Assembly: GCA_021770245.1 (NCBI GenBank)
Contig: JAETRI010000002.1
Coordinates: forward strand, 90,378-154,377
Reading direction: 5' to 3'
Length of the DNA: 64,000 nucleotides
Source of the DNA: Lachnospiraceae bacterium
GTDB lineage: Bacteria; Bacillota; Clostridia; Lachnospirales; Lachnospiraceae
Shown: positions 49,502 through 56,817 of the stretch, piece after piece
Numbering within the stretch: position 1 is the stretch's first letter
Layout: every line of letters begins with the position of its first letter
Made by a program: the position numbers and the translations under genes
Notes under the pieces: generated by a model
The model's database searches: none
What the model saw: only the letters and a program-made list of their open reading frames with translations
Told to the model about the DNA's origin: nothing

Positions 49502-50018
49502 AGTAAAGAGGATCAGGGGGAGCGTCACCCAGGGAGAAGCGGCCGTATATGTGAACGGTGAAAAGGTGATACAGTTCGGAGACAGGATAGAGATCATCAA
49601 AGAGGGCCAGCCGTACTACAGTGAGAAGATAGGCGGCTGGGCCAGCGTAAAGCCGGATGCGGATTTCATCAAGGGCCTGTTGTGGCACCCGTTTGATGAT
49701 ATGTACCATTACAGCGATAAGGTGAAAGAAATCCTGGATGCAGACACGGAAAGGATGAAAGGTATGGATTGGAACATTGAAAAGACAGAGGGCATCCTGG
49801 AGGAAATAAGGGTGCGTGAGGGATTCAAAGAATTTCTGGCTATGGCCGTTCTGCGGTTCATGACAAAAGATTGGGGAGTGGTTGAGCCGGAGGACGCCGC
49901 CCATAACGACAAGAATCCGCAGGCGGCTATCGGCGCCTATATGTACCAGGATGAAATAAAGGTATACATCAAAGCAGAGGGCGGACACCTGCGGGTGTTT
50001 CTCCCGGAAGAATGTTAG
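49485..50018 (+). CDS. Hypothetical phage protein
   Basis: A 177-aa protein, N-terminal beta-rich (RGSVTQGEAAVYVNGEKVIQ), then helical. The ATG at 49485 lies inside the preceding gene behind AGGAGGCAGAGG. No known function. Confidence 0.6.
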   Translation: MKLEIEVKRIRGSVTQGEAAVYVNGEKVIQFGDRIEIIKEGQPYYSEKIGGWASVKPDADFIKGLLWHPFDDMYHYSDKVKEILDADTERMKGMDWNIEKTEGILEEIRVREGFKEFLAMAVLRFMTKDWGVVEPEDAAHNDKNPQAAIGAYMYQDEIKVYIKAEGGHLRVFLPEEC

Positions 50019-50028
50019 GAGGCAAGGA

Positions 50029-50208
50029 ATGTTAGAACTTTTGAAATTTGTATTGAGTGATTTTTGGATTTTCTGCGGAACCGTAGTTTTGATTTATGTT
50101 TCCGGGGAATCGGTGGCAATGGTCATTTCTGCAGCATTTGGACGCAATGCGAGTTTTTCTTTGATAAATATGTCTGGAAAGAAAAAAGAGGATAAAGGGG
50201 GGAAATAA
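50029..50208 (+). CDS. Small membrane protein
   Basis: A 59-aa protein with one or two hydrophobic helices (FWIFCGTVVLIYVSG and VAMVISAAFG) and a Lys-rich tail. AGGAGG lies 6 bp before the ATG. Possible membrane-acting accessory protein. Confidence 0.6.
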   Translation: MLELLKFVLSDFWIFCGTVVLIYVSGESVAMVISAAFGRNASFSLINMSGKKKEDKGGK

Positions 50209-50210
50209 CG

Positions 50211-50528
50211 GTGCTGTATAAGCTGTTTTATCAGAGATACCGGAGGAAATATCAGAAAGCGAAACGTGCCGCCGACCGGCTCCGGGGTGTCAAGGCGGCT
50301 TACAAGAAAGAAGTGGCAGCGCTCCGGAGGCGTGTAGCTCTTCTGGAGGACGGTTATGTGGTGGAGTGGTGCTCAAACTGTGATACCCAGATCACCATGC
50401 TTTGGAATGTAAAAGAGGACGGATGCCGGGCGTGTTGCCCGCATTGCGGGGAAGTGATGATGCTCTGCGATTCATGCCAGGGCGAATGTGATTACAATTA
50501 CGGGAATGATACCTGTAAGGAAAGGTAG
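50211..50528 (+). CDS. Zinc-ribbon protein with basic N-terminus
   Basis: A 105-aa protein: an Arg/Lys/Tyr-rich helix at residues 5-45, then CSNCDTQ, CRACCPHCGEV and CDSCQGEC clusters, giving one or two zinc sites. GTG start behind GGGGGGAAATAAC. Probably binds nucleic acid. Confidence 0.65.
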   Translation: MLYKLFYQRYRRKYQKAKRAADRLRGVKAAYKKEVAALRRRVALLEDGYVVEWCSNCDTQITMLWNVKEDGCRACCPHCGEVMMLCDSCQGECDYNYGNDTCKER

Positions 50529-50535
50529 GCGAATT

Positions 50536-51560
50536 GTGGATATATTTGATCTCTGCGCTCTTCTCCCGGAGAAAAATGACGATAGCGGCATAATTCTTGA
50601 TAATTTGATTATTGCAAGGAGTAAAATAGAAAATCCAAATTACAGGAAAATCATCTGCACGGTATCAGGGGGGCGGATAGTGACATAGTTGTAGATATCT
50701 GCACAAAACTCGATCAGGATAGGAAGATTGATTATGTGTGGTTTGATACCGGCCTCGAATATGAGGCCACAAAGCGGCATATTAAAGAACTTGAATTGAA
50801 ATACGGCATAGAGATAGAACCTTACAAAGCGGATGTTCCCATACCCATATCATGTAAACGATACGGGCAGCCGTTTATTTCAAAGAAAGCCAGTGGGTAC
50901 ATAGAGCGATTGCAGAAGCATGGATTCCAGTGGGAGGACGGGAGCTTTGAAGAACTCTATGCCAGATATCCCAGGTGCAAGGCGGCGCTACGGTGGTGGT
51001 GTAACGAATGGGGGGAGGGGAGCCGGTTCAATATAGACCATACCGAGTATCTGAAAGAATTTATGATGCTCTATCCGCCGGAATCAGTGGGGATAAGGAT
51101 TTCGCCAAAATGCTGTGACGGGGCAAAGAAGAATGTTCTGCACAAAATAATCAATGAGAGAAAGTATGATTTGAATATATCTGGTATCAGAAAGTTTGAG
51201 GGCGGCGCAAGAGCAACCGCCTATAAAGGATGTTTTGATGAAGATGAAGATACCGGATGTGATAATTACAGGCCCATATTTTGGTATATGACAGGAACTA
51301 AAGCCCTTTACAACAGATGCTTTGGCATTACAAATAGTGACTGCTACGGCAGATACGGGTTGAAAAGAACCGGATGCGCCGGTTGTCCTTTCGGACAAGA
51401 ATTTGAAGAGGAACTAAATGCCATGAAAAAGTACGAACCTATATTGTATACAGCGGTAAACAATATCTTTGATAAAAGTTACATGTATACCAGAATGTTT
51501 AATGATTTCAGGAAAGCGAAAAAGGCGGATGAATTATTGAAAAGGGAGGCTAAAACGTGA
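50536..51560 (+). pseudogene. PAPS-reductase-like (PP-loop) gene, frameshifted in a G tract
   Basis: Two open frames together encode about 341 residues of a phosphoadenosine-phosphosulfate reductase-type PP-loop protein. The first ends RKIICTVSGG, then reads out of frame to a stop; the second continues ADSDIVVDICTKL, then YVWFDTGLEYEATKRHI and the Cys motif TGCAGCPFG. Joining needs one more G in the six-G run at 50668-50673, giving the PP-loop SGGADSD. Such proteins activate with ATP and are found in phage and DNA-phosphorothioation systems. Loss by slippage, a phase-variable state or a sequencing error are all possible. The start is GTG 50536. Confidence 0.8.
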
Positions 51561-51588
51561 TAAGATTATAAAAAAGGAGGCGTTCACT

Positions 51589-51912
51589 ATGAGAGCGGTT
51601 GATTCTATCGTAAAGTATATCGAGGGGCAGGGCATGACACAGGAAGAGGCGGCCGCAGTGGTCGGATGTAGCCGTCAGGCTTTGTGGGATAAGTTGAATA
51701 AGGGCAGTTCGAGATTCCACAAGATGTTGCCTATCTTTTCCGCCTTTGGCTTTGATTTGAATATCGTCCATGAGGACGGTAGCCCTGCTGAATTTGAGAT
51801 AGAAAAGTTTATAGCGGCGGCATCCGGAGCCAGGAATATGTATTTTGACGATCTGGAAAACGTGATTGCTGCCATGGGATATAAATTCGAGCTAGTGAAA
51901 AAAGCTGAATAG
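51589..51912 (+). CDS. HTH regulator
   Basis: A 107-aa protein with an N-terminal HTH (MTQEEAAAVVGCSRQALWDK, then FHKMLPIFSAFGFDLNIV) and a C-terminal helical part. AAAAAGGAGG precedes the ATG. Found at the end of the first accessory operon, just before terminator and promoter B. Confidence 0.75.
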   Translation: MRAVDSIVKYIEGQGMTQEEAAAVVGCSRQALWDKLNKGSSRFHKMLPIFSAFGFDLNIVHEDGSPAEFEIEKFIAAASGARNMYFDDLENVIAAMGYKFELVKKAE

Positions 51913-51933
51913 ATGTATTTTACGGTCGGAAAG

Positions 51934-51958
51934 GCACCCTGAAAACGGGTGCTTTTTT
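51934..51958 (+). terminator. Strong intrinsic terminator
   Basis: GCACCC-loop-GGGTGC (51934-51952) followed by TTTTTT. It ends the operon started at promoter A and insulates promoter B. Confidence 0.9.
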
Positions 51959-51974
51959 GTTGCAAAAAATATTG

Positions 51975-52062
51975 AAATTGCAAATATAATACTTGCAAAA
52001 CGCAGAATAATGTGTTATGATATATATAGAAACGCAGAATACTAAACTCAACACAGGAGGAT
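51975..52062 (+). repeat. 88-bp duplicated promoter-operator unit, copy B
   Basis: Identical to copy A at 46239-46326. Such a perfect match over 5.7 kb indicates recent duplication, gene conversion or strong selection. Confidence 0.95.
51993..52021 (+). promoter_or_regulatory. Promoter B with operator in the spacer
   Basis: TTGCAA (51993-51998), 17 bp and TATGAT (52016-52021), with AACGCAGAATAATGTGTT at 51999-52016. It should drive genes from 52068 onward under the same control as promoter A. Confidence 0.85.
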
Positions 52063-52067
52063 ATATC

Positions 52068-52688
52068 ATGATAAAGGTTAAGAACTATAAAGAGGCATGG
52101 GAAATCGTAAACGGGATTTTTCCTACAGACTATGAAAAGGACGAAGAGGGGAGCCAAAGGGCAGGTTATCCGGTCTACAGAAGCACAGCAGACGGACACT
52201 ACTACGATTATATCTGCGACCTGAACGACCGCCTGGAAGTAAATCTGAAAGACGGAAACCGGACTATCAATGTTTGGATTGAATCAGAGCCAGTTCAGGA
52301 GGAAAAAGAAGTTCCCAATGCAGAGGAACGAGGAAAGGTTCTCAAAAGAATCCACCGGCTGACCGCATGGTTTGCAGAGGAAATGTTAGACCAGGAAGAA
52401 CAGGGGCGGAAAGTTAGAGAAGAATTTGAAAAAGCCTGTGCAAAAGAGCCGGAAAAGCAGATGCTCATGGTTGATTGTTCCACCGGAAATGCGGAATGTA
52501 TGAAAAGCTGCATGAAAGCCTCTGTCAAGGCGGCGAAGTTTATCAGGGATAAAGAGAACGAAGTGGAGGACTGGCAGATAGCCGGAATCAATGCAATGCT
52601 TGATAAGGTCAATGAAAGTAAAACAATTCCGTTCGATCTCCCGTATGCAATAAACGGAATACTGCTGATACTGGAAGATAACGACTAA
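52068..52688 (+). CDS. Hypothetical phage protein
   Basis: A 206-aa acidic protein. N-terminal mixed part (YKEAWEIVNGIFPTDYEKDE), helical charged middle and C-terminal helix. First gene under promoter B. No family recognised. Confidence 0.6.
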   Translation: MIKVKNYKEAWEIVNGIFPTDYEKDEEGSQRAGYPVYRSTADGHYYDYICDLNDRLEVNLKDGNRTINVWIESEPVQEEKEVPNAEERGKVLKRIHRLTAWFAEEMLDQEEQGRKVREEFEKACAKEPEKQMLMVDCSTGNAECMKSCMKASVKAAKFIRDKENEVEDWQIAGINAMLDKVNESKTIPFDLPYAINGILLILEDND

Positions 52689-52738
52689 ACAGAAATCATT
52701 CCCGCCCCGGAGGTAACGAGGGCAAAAGGAGAGTAAGC

Positions 52739-52957
52739 ATGGCAAAGGGTAAAGCGCTGACGTATGAGGAATTTATTTCTCTGGCAAAGGAAAATTACAA
52801 CAAGGGCGGTGATGTTGCTGTAGAGTGCTGGGAACGGCGTGAATTTGATTACTATGTAAAAGAGTTCGGGCCGGTAACAAAGACTAAGGCATTGCAGATG
52901 TTCAAGACGTGGAGGTCGCAGGAAAAAGAACAAGAAGCAATGATGTTTGGCTGGTAA
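52739..52957 (+). CDS. Small hypothetical protein
   Basis: A 72-aa helical protein (YEEFISLAKENYNKGGDVAV), start behind AAAGGAGAGTAAGC. No known function. Confidence 0.55.
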   Translation: MAKGKALTYEEFISLAKENYNKGGDVAVECWERREFDYYVKEFGPVTKTKALQMFKTWRSQEKEQEAMMFGW

Positions 52958-52971
52958 ATAGGAGGCAGGTC

Positions 52972-53223
52972 ATGAAGAGAAACGAATATTTTAAGAGAGC
53001 GGCCGATCTGTACGGTAGCGGCCAGGTGAGCGGAGAAGTCTATGACGCTATGATTATGAACGCTGACATTTTCTGTGATGATGAAGAAGAGGACGAGGAC
53101 GGATACCAGGGCGGTCTCCCGGATACATATGCAGAGGTTGAGTATTCAGACTTTGAAAATCCGGAGGCGGTTGACGGTGCCAGGTTTGATGATATGAATT
53201 ATCTCCGGTACATGGAGAGGTAA
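52972..53223 (+). CDS. Small acidic hypothetical protein
   Basis: An 83-aa protein with a very acidic middle (FCDDEEEDEDGYQGG). ATG at 52972 behind AGGAGGCAGGTC. Strong negative charge recalls DNA-mimic anti-defence proteins, but nothing else supports that. Confidence 0.55.
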   Translation: MKRNEYFKRAADLYGSGQVSGEVYDAMIMNADIFCDDEEEDEDGYQGGLPDTYAEVEYSDFENPEAVDGARFDDMNYLRYMER

Positions 53224-53235
53224 AGGAGGTGCAAG

Positions 53236-53427
53236 ATGAAAGTAAAACAGGGATACATAGTAAAGATTGCGGATATCGGTACTCCGGGAACCGTGGTCAG
53301 GGTTGGGGAGAATGGCAGGGCGGCAGTTGTCGAATTTGACTTCCCTGAGGGCAGAGTGGAGAGTACGCTGCCGGTATCTATCATAAGCAGTATTATTTCC
53401 AGGGGGAAAACCTATGTACCGGCTTGA
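53236..53427 (+). CDS. Small beta-rich protein
   Basis: A 63-aa protein with KVKQGYIVKIADIGTPGTVV and GRAAVVEFDFPEGRVEST, similar to a small SH3-like or KOW-like barrel. Overlaps the next gene by 14 bp. Confidence 0.55.
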   Translation: MKVKQGYIVKIADIGTPGTVVRVGENGRAAVVEFDFPEGRVESTLPVSIISSIISRGKTYVPA

Positions 53428-53719
53428 ATTTGAACATGCTGCCGGTCGGCAGGTGACAGATGAAGAGTACCGGAAAATAGAGCTGGTCTACATGAATACG
53501 GACGCAATCACCGGAACGGACCAGATAGCGGGGATTTATAAGAAGCTGGGAATGGAGGGGATTAACATTCTCTATTCCCTGGTCATGGAGAGAGGCAGGC
53601 TGATTGAAACAGTGGGGGAGCTCCGGTCGGAGCTTTCCTCTGTGAAAAAGGAAGTCCGGCACCTGAAAGGGTTCCGGGACGCAATCATAAAAGAGGCCGG
53701 GAGAATCGGCACAGAATAA
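53414..53719 (+). CDS. Hypothetical protein
   Basis: A 101-aa helical protein, C-terminal half probably coiled coil (VGELRSELSSVKKEVRHLKG). Overlaps the previous gene. Function unknown. Confidence 0.55.
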   Translation: MYRLEFEHAAGRQVTDEEYRKIELVYMNTDAITGTDQIAGIYKKLGMEGINILYSLVMERGRLIETVGELRSELSSVKKEVRHLKGFRDAIIKEAGRIGTE

Positions 53720-53730
53720 GGAGGATAAAG

Positions 53731-54063
53731 ATGTTAAAACAGGAAGTTATCGCACAGGGAGAGGAATTTAAGGAGCTGGCAAAAGACATTCTTCCACTGG
53801 TAAACCAGATCGAAGATATCCTGAAAAAGCACGGAGTCACCACCATGGCGAGCATGACGGCAGATGTGACAACGGGATACCTCTCTTTTAACACACATGC
53901 GAACAACTGGAAAATGATAAGGGTAAACAATGAGTATCCGGTCAATATCCAGTATGAGTATTCAGAGGTATTTGCCCTGGAGGAAAAGACAGAGCCGGAA
54001 AAGCTGGCGGGAGAACAGACAAAAGCAACGAGAGCATATCTCGATTATGCAAGGGAGGCATAG
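53731..54063 (+). CDS. Hypothetical phage protein
   Basis: A 110-aa protein: helical N-terminus (KELAKDILPLVNQIEDILKK) and a beta-like C-terminal half. AAGGAGGATAAAG precedes the ATG. Confidence 0.55.
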   Translation: MLKQEVIAQGEEFKELAKDILPLVNQIEDILKKHGVTTMASMTADVTTGYLSFNTHANNWKMIRVNNEYPVNIQYEYSEVFALEEKTEPEKLAGEQTKATRAYLDYAREA

Positions 54064-54068
54064 GAGCT

Positions 54069-54449
54069 ATGGTAAAAACAGTGAAGATTACAACGGATAA
54101 TGAGATATCCATATTAGAGCTTACCAGGTGGGATATCTCCACCATGGAGGCGGCAATCGGAGCGGACTGTACCGAGGCTGTAAAGACGCAGCGCATGGTT
54201 GACTTATTCCAGGATTCTATCGTGATGATTGTGGATGAAAGCGGAAAAATAAAGAACAGACCGGATAACCAGGTGGCATCATTCCTTTACGGGGCAGATA
54301 TACACGGTTGCACAATCGCCGGTGATGTGATTTTCGCAGTCAGGAGGGGCCCGGATGATTTGCCTCCGGAGAATCCGGAACTGTTGAAATTTTTTCTGAA
54401 AGACCATTTCCCCATACTGCGGGAGGCAAAGGAGGGCGAGGAATCATGA
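54069..54449 (+). CDS. DUF3846-like phage protein
   Basis: A 126-aa protein. The C-terminal half (FLYGADIHGCTIAGDVIFAV followed by a Pro/Glu-rich stretch) resembles small DUF3846-like proteins of phages. Overlaps the next gene by 4 bp. The family link is tentative. Confidence 0.5.
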   Translation: MVKTVKITTDNEISILELTRWDISTMEAAIGADCTEAVKTQRMVDLFQDSIVMIVDESGKIKNRPDNQVASFLYGADIHGCTIAGDVIFAVRRGPDDLPPENPELLKFFLKDHFPILREAKEGEES

Positions 54450-54694
54450 TGAAGAATACCCTGGGAGACCTGAATAATCTCTTGTTTGCCCAACTGGAAA
54501 AGCTGGGGGATGATGATTTGAACGGTGAAGAAATGGATGCGGAAATCCGCAGGGCAGAGGCCATGGCCAAAGTCGGAGAGCAGATCATAAAGGCCGGCGA
54601 ATTGCAGTTAAAGGCAATGATGCACATGGATGAATATGGTTACGACAGAAAGAAAGCCGTCCCGGAAATGCTGGAAGTCCGTGGGGGGGGGTGA
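54446..54694 (+). CDS. Small helical phage protein with poly-G end
   Basis: An 82-aa protein, N-terminal NTLGDLNNLLFAQLEKLGDD and long helix to residue 70, as in small phage proteins of this type. Its last codons are written in a run of nine G (54683-54691), so slippage would change the C-terminus. Confidence 0.6.
   Translation: MMKNTLGDLNNLLFAQLEKLGDDDLNGEEMDAEIRRAEAMAKVGEQIIKAGELQLKAMMHMDEYGYDRKKAVPEMLEVRGGG
54683..54691 (+). repeat. G9 homopolymer
   Basis: Nine consecutive guanines just before the stop of the 82-aa gene and 9 bp before the HNH gene. Slippage here would alter the stop and possibly the coupling to the next gene. Confidence 0.8.
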
Positions 54695-54699
54695 ACTAA

Positions 54700-55569
54700 G
54701 TGTGGAAGTGGCCACAGGAGGTAGTTGACTGGTTGGGTACGAATGTACCAGGCCGGACCACAAAGGAAGTGACGGAGCTAATCAACCAGCAGGGCTTTGA
54801 TGAAAAATACGGAATGGTTTTCACGGAGGATATAGTCAAAGGCGCAAAGAACCGGTACGGTTTCAAAAGCGGTACGCCTATGGGAAATCCCAAAGGGTAT
54901 TCCTCTAAATACCCGGAGGGAATGGCGGAGTATGTTGCCAGTATCGCCCAGGGAAAAAGCACTGCAGAACTGGTAGAGGCGGTGAACCGGAAATATGGAG
55001 CCGGAACAATCGGAATCCGGCAGATGAAAGCCTATAAGAAAAACCATGGAATCAATACCGGACTGACAGGGCAGTTTGAACCGGGCAGCACTCCGGCCAA
55101 TAAGGGAAAGAAAATGTCTCCCGAAGTATACGAGAAATGCGCTCCGACAATGTTCCGCAAAGGGCAGACGCCGGTAAACCATAAACCGGTAGGAACCGTT
55201 TCGGTCAGGAATAATACCAGAAAAAGCCAGAGGTATGTATATGAAAAAGTAGCGGAGCCCAATGTCTGGCGGCTAAAACATATCCTGGAATGGGAAAAGC
55301 ACAACGGGCCGGTACCAAAAGGGAAAGCGATTATTTTTGCAGACGGGGATCCCCTGAATACGGACATAGATAATCTGGTAATGGTGAGCCGGTCACAGCT
55401 TGCGGTCATGAATCGCTGGGGAATCCGTGGATATGACAAAGATACAGCGGAGGCAGCCGCAAATGTAGCATCACTGAAAATCGTTGTATCAGAAAGAAAG
55501 AGAGGAAAAAAGCATGGCAACAGTAAAAGAACTGAACCGGGAACTGATAAGCAGAGCGAACTCGAATAG
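54700..55569 (+). CDS. HNH endonuclease-like protein
   Basis: A 289-aa protein starting at GTG. Residues ~170-240 carry an HNH-type fold: RLKHILEWEKHNGPVPKG and FADGDPLNTDIDNL, where the His, Asn and last Asn are metal and catalytic-type residues. N-terminal residues 1-120 look like HTH-type repeats (KEVTELINQQGFDEKYG; TAELVEAVNRKYGA). Phage HNH proteins act in packaging or homing. It overlaps the next gene by 56 bp. Confidence 0.8.
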   Translation: MWKWPQEVVDWLGTNVPGRTTKEVTELINQQGFDEKYGMVFTEDIVKGAKNRYGFKSGTPMGNPKGYSSKYPEGMAEYVASIAQGKSTAELVEAVNRKYGAGTIGIRQMKAYKKNHGINTGLTGQFEPGSTPANKGKKMSPEVYEKCAPTMFRKGQTPVNHKPVGTVSVRNNTRKSQRYVYEKVAEPNVWRLKHILEWEKHNGPVPKGKAIIFADGDPLNTDIDNLVMVSRSQLAVMNRWGIRGYDKDTAEAAANVASLKIVVSERKRGKKHGNSKRTEPGTDKQSELE

Positions 55570-56299
55570 CTTTGGTGGAAAGCGGGGGGATATCTCCGAG
55601 CATGAATATAATGTGTATGCAGAAAAAATTATCTCCTGGCCCATATCCGAAGCGAAAAAGCAGAACATACTGGATAAGTTGTACCAGAAATGGAGCGAAA
55701 TACTGAAATATGAGGCACAGCATGTAAGCGTCATGGTGGCCGGTCCGGCCAGGTATAACGCTAAAAAACTGGATAAGTCAGACCGTATTCTGTCGTTGAG
55801 CCGTGATTTGCTCGAATGGCTTAAGGAGCTGGAAGAGCAGGTGGCACGGGGGCAGGTGAAAGACGATAAGGCCAAAAGGCTTATAGAGACGATAGAGTTT
55901 TGCAGAAAATCAGACAATCCGTGCAATCCGACAGATTACCTGGCAGAGCTGGCCCTGTACGATAACCAGACGTTCATCCGGCTGTATGAGGAAATGTACC
56001 CGGAATACAAGTGGAGGAAAAACAGCACCATAGCGAAGCTGTACCAGAAATCCATAGCGGGTGAGCTTAAGGAGATTCGGAAAGAGATTTTCTTCGAGGA
56101 TGATAATTTCACCGCCTACACGGAGGGAGACCGGGCATACATCAAATTCGTAATGAGGCCGAAAAGACAGCTCCATGTTGCCCTGAAAAGCCGTGGGTGG
56201 TGGTGGAATAGTTACCAGAGCGCCTACAGCACCTATCTTGACCGTGTGGATAAAGAGTGGATCGCCACAATCAGCACCAGGTACGCACAGTACATTTAA
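55514..56299 (+). CDS. Hypothetical phage protein
   Basis: A 261-aa protein, helical in the first 200 residues, with KLDKSDRILSLSRDLLEWLK and a compact C-terminal beta part (DRAYIKFVMRPKRQLHVALK, then GWWWNSYQSAYST). The ATG at 55514 is preferred over 55484. Function unknown. Confidence 0.6.
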   Translation: MATVKELNRELISRANSNSFGGKRGDISEHEYNVYAEKIISWPISEAKKQNILDKLYQKWSEILKYEAQHVSVMVAGPARYNAKKLDKSDRILSLSRDLLEWLKELEEQVARGQVKDDKAKRLIETIEFCRKSDNPCNPTDYLAELALYDNQTFIRLYEEMYPEYKWRKNSTIAKLYQKSIAGELKEIRKEIFFEDDNFTAYTEGDRAYIKFVMRPKRQLHVALKSRGWWWNSYQSAYSTYLDRVDKEWIATISTRYAQYI

Positions 56300-56310
56300 G
56301 GAGGTATGGA

Positions 56311-56574
56311 ATGAATTATATCTGCGAAAAACGAGGGAAAATAGACCGGCTTTGGGGCATTTTTATCAAGCATTTATTACAGATACAGGCGGCGGGTATC
56401 GAGGTAGAGTATGTGAAGAAAGGCGAAATTATCCTGAATGGGAATAGGTACTCTCCGCTGTATTTTGAAAATACCATGCGGTATGAACCTATCGGAAAAG
56501 GTGGCGTGAATGTTGTGCTGACCGGCCATGATATCCAACCCCTCATTGATAAGTTAAGGAGATACACATTCTAA
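56311..56574 (+). CDS. Hypothetical protein
   Basis: An 87-aa protein, N-terminal basic helix and beta-rich C-terminus. AAGGAGGTATGGA precedes the ATG at 56311. No motif recognised. Confidence 0.55.
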   Translation: MNYICEKRGKIDRLWGIFIKHLLQIQAAGIEVEYVKKGEIILNGNRYSPLYFENTMRYEPIGKGGVNVVLTGHDIQPLIDKLRRYTF

Positions 56575-56584
56575 GGAGGCACAC

Positions 56585-56803
56585 ATGATTCAGATCGAAG
56601 ATATGACAGGAAAAAGCGGAGCCTTGTGCGAGGGCGCAAGGTTCAGCGCAGAGGATAAGCTGGGGAATAAGTACCAGTACCGGTATGAGGGAACCGAGAA
56701 AACCGTCAATGGAATGGATATACATTTGCACAACCTGACGGACGGAACGGAAACGTATGTGGAAAAGAAGTGGTTCGGCCAGAGAAAAATCAAAATCATG
56801 TAA
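56585..56803 (+). CDS. Small hypothetical protein
   Basis: A 72-aa beta-rich ORF ending in a basic tail (KKWFGQRKIKIM). AAGGAGGCACAC precedes the ATG. Confidence 0.55.
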   Translation: MIQIEDMTGKSGALCEGARFSAEDKLGNKYQYRYEGTEKTVNGMDIHLHNLTDGTETYVEKKWFGQRKIKIM

Positions 56804-56817
56804 AGGAGAAAACGAGT

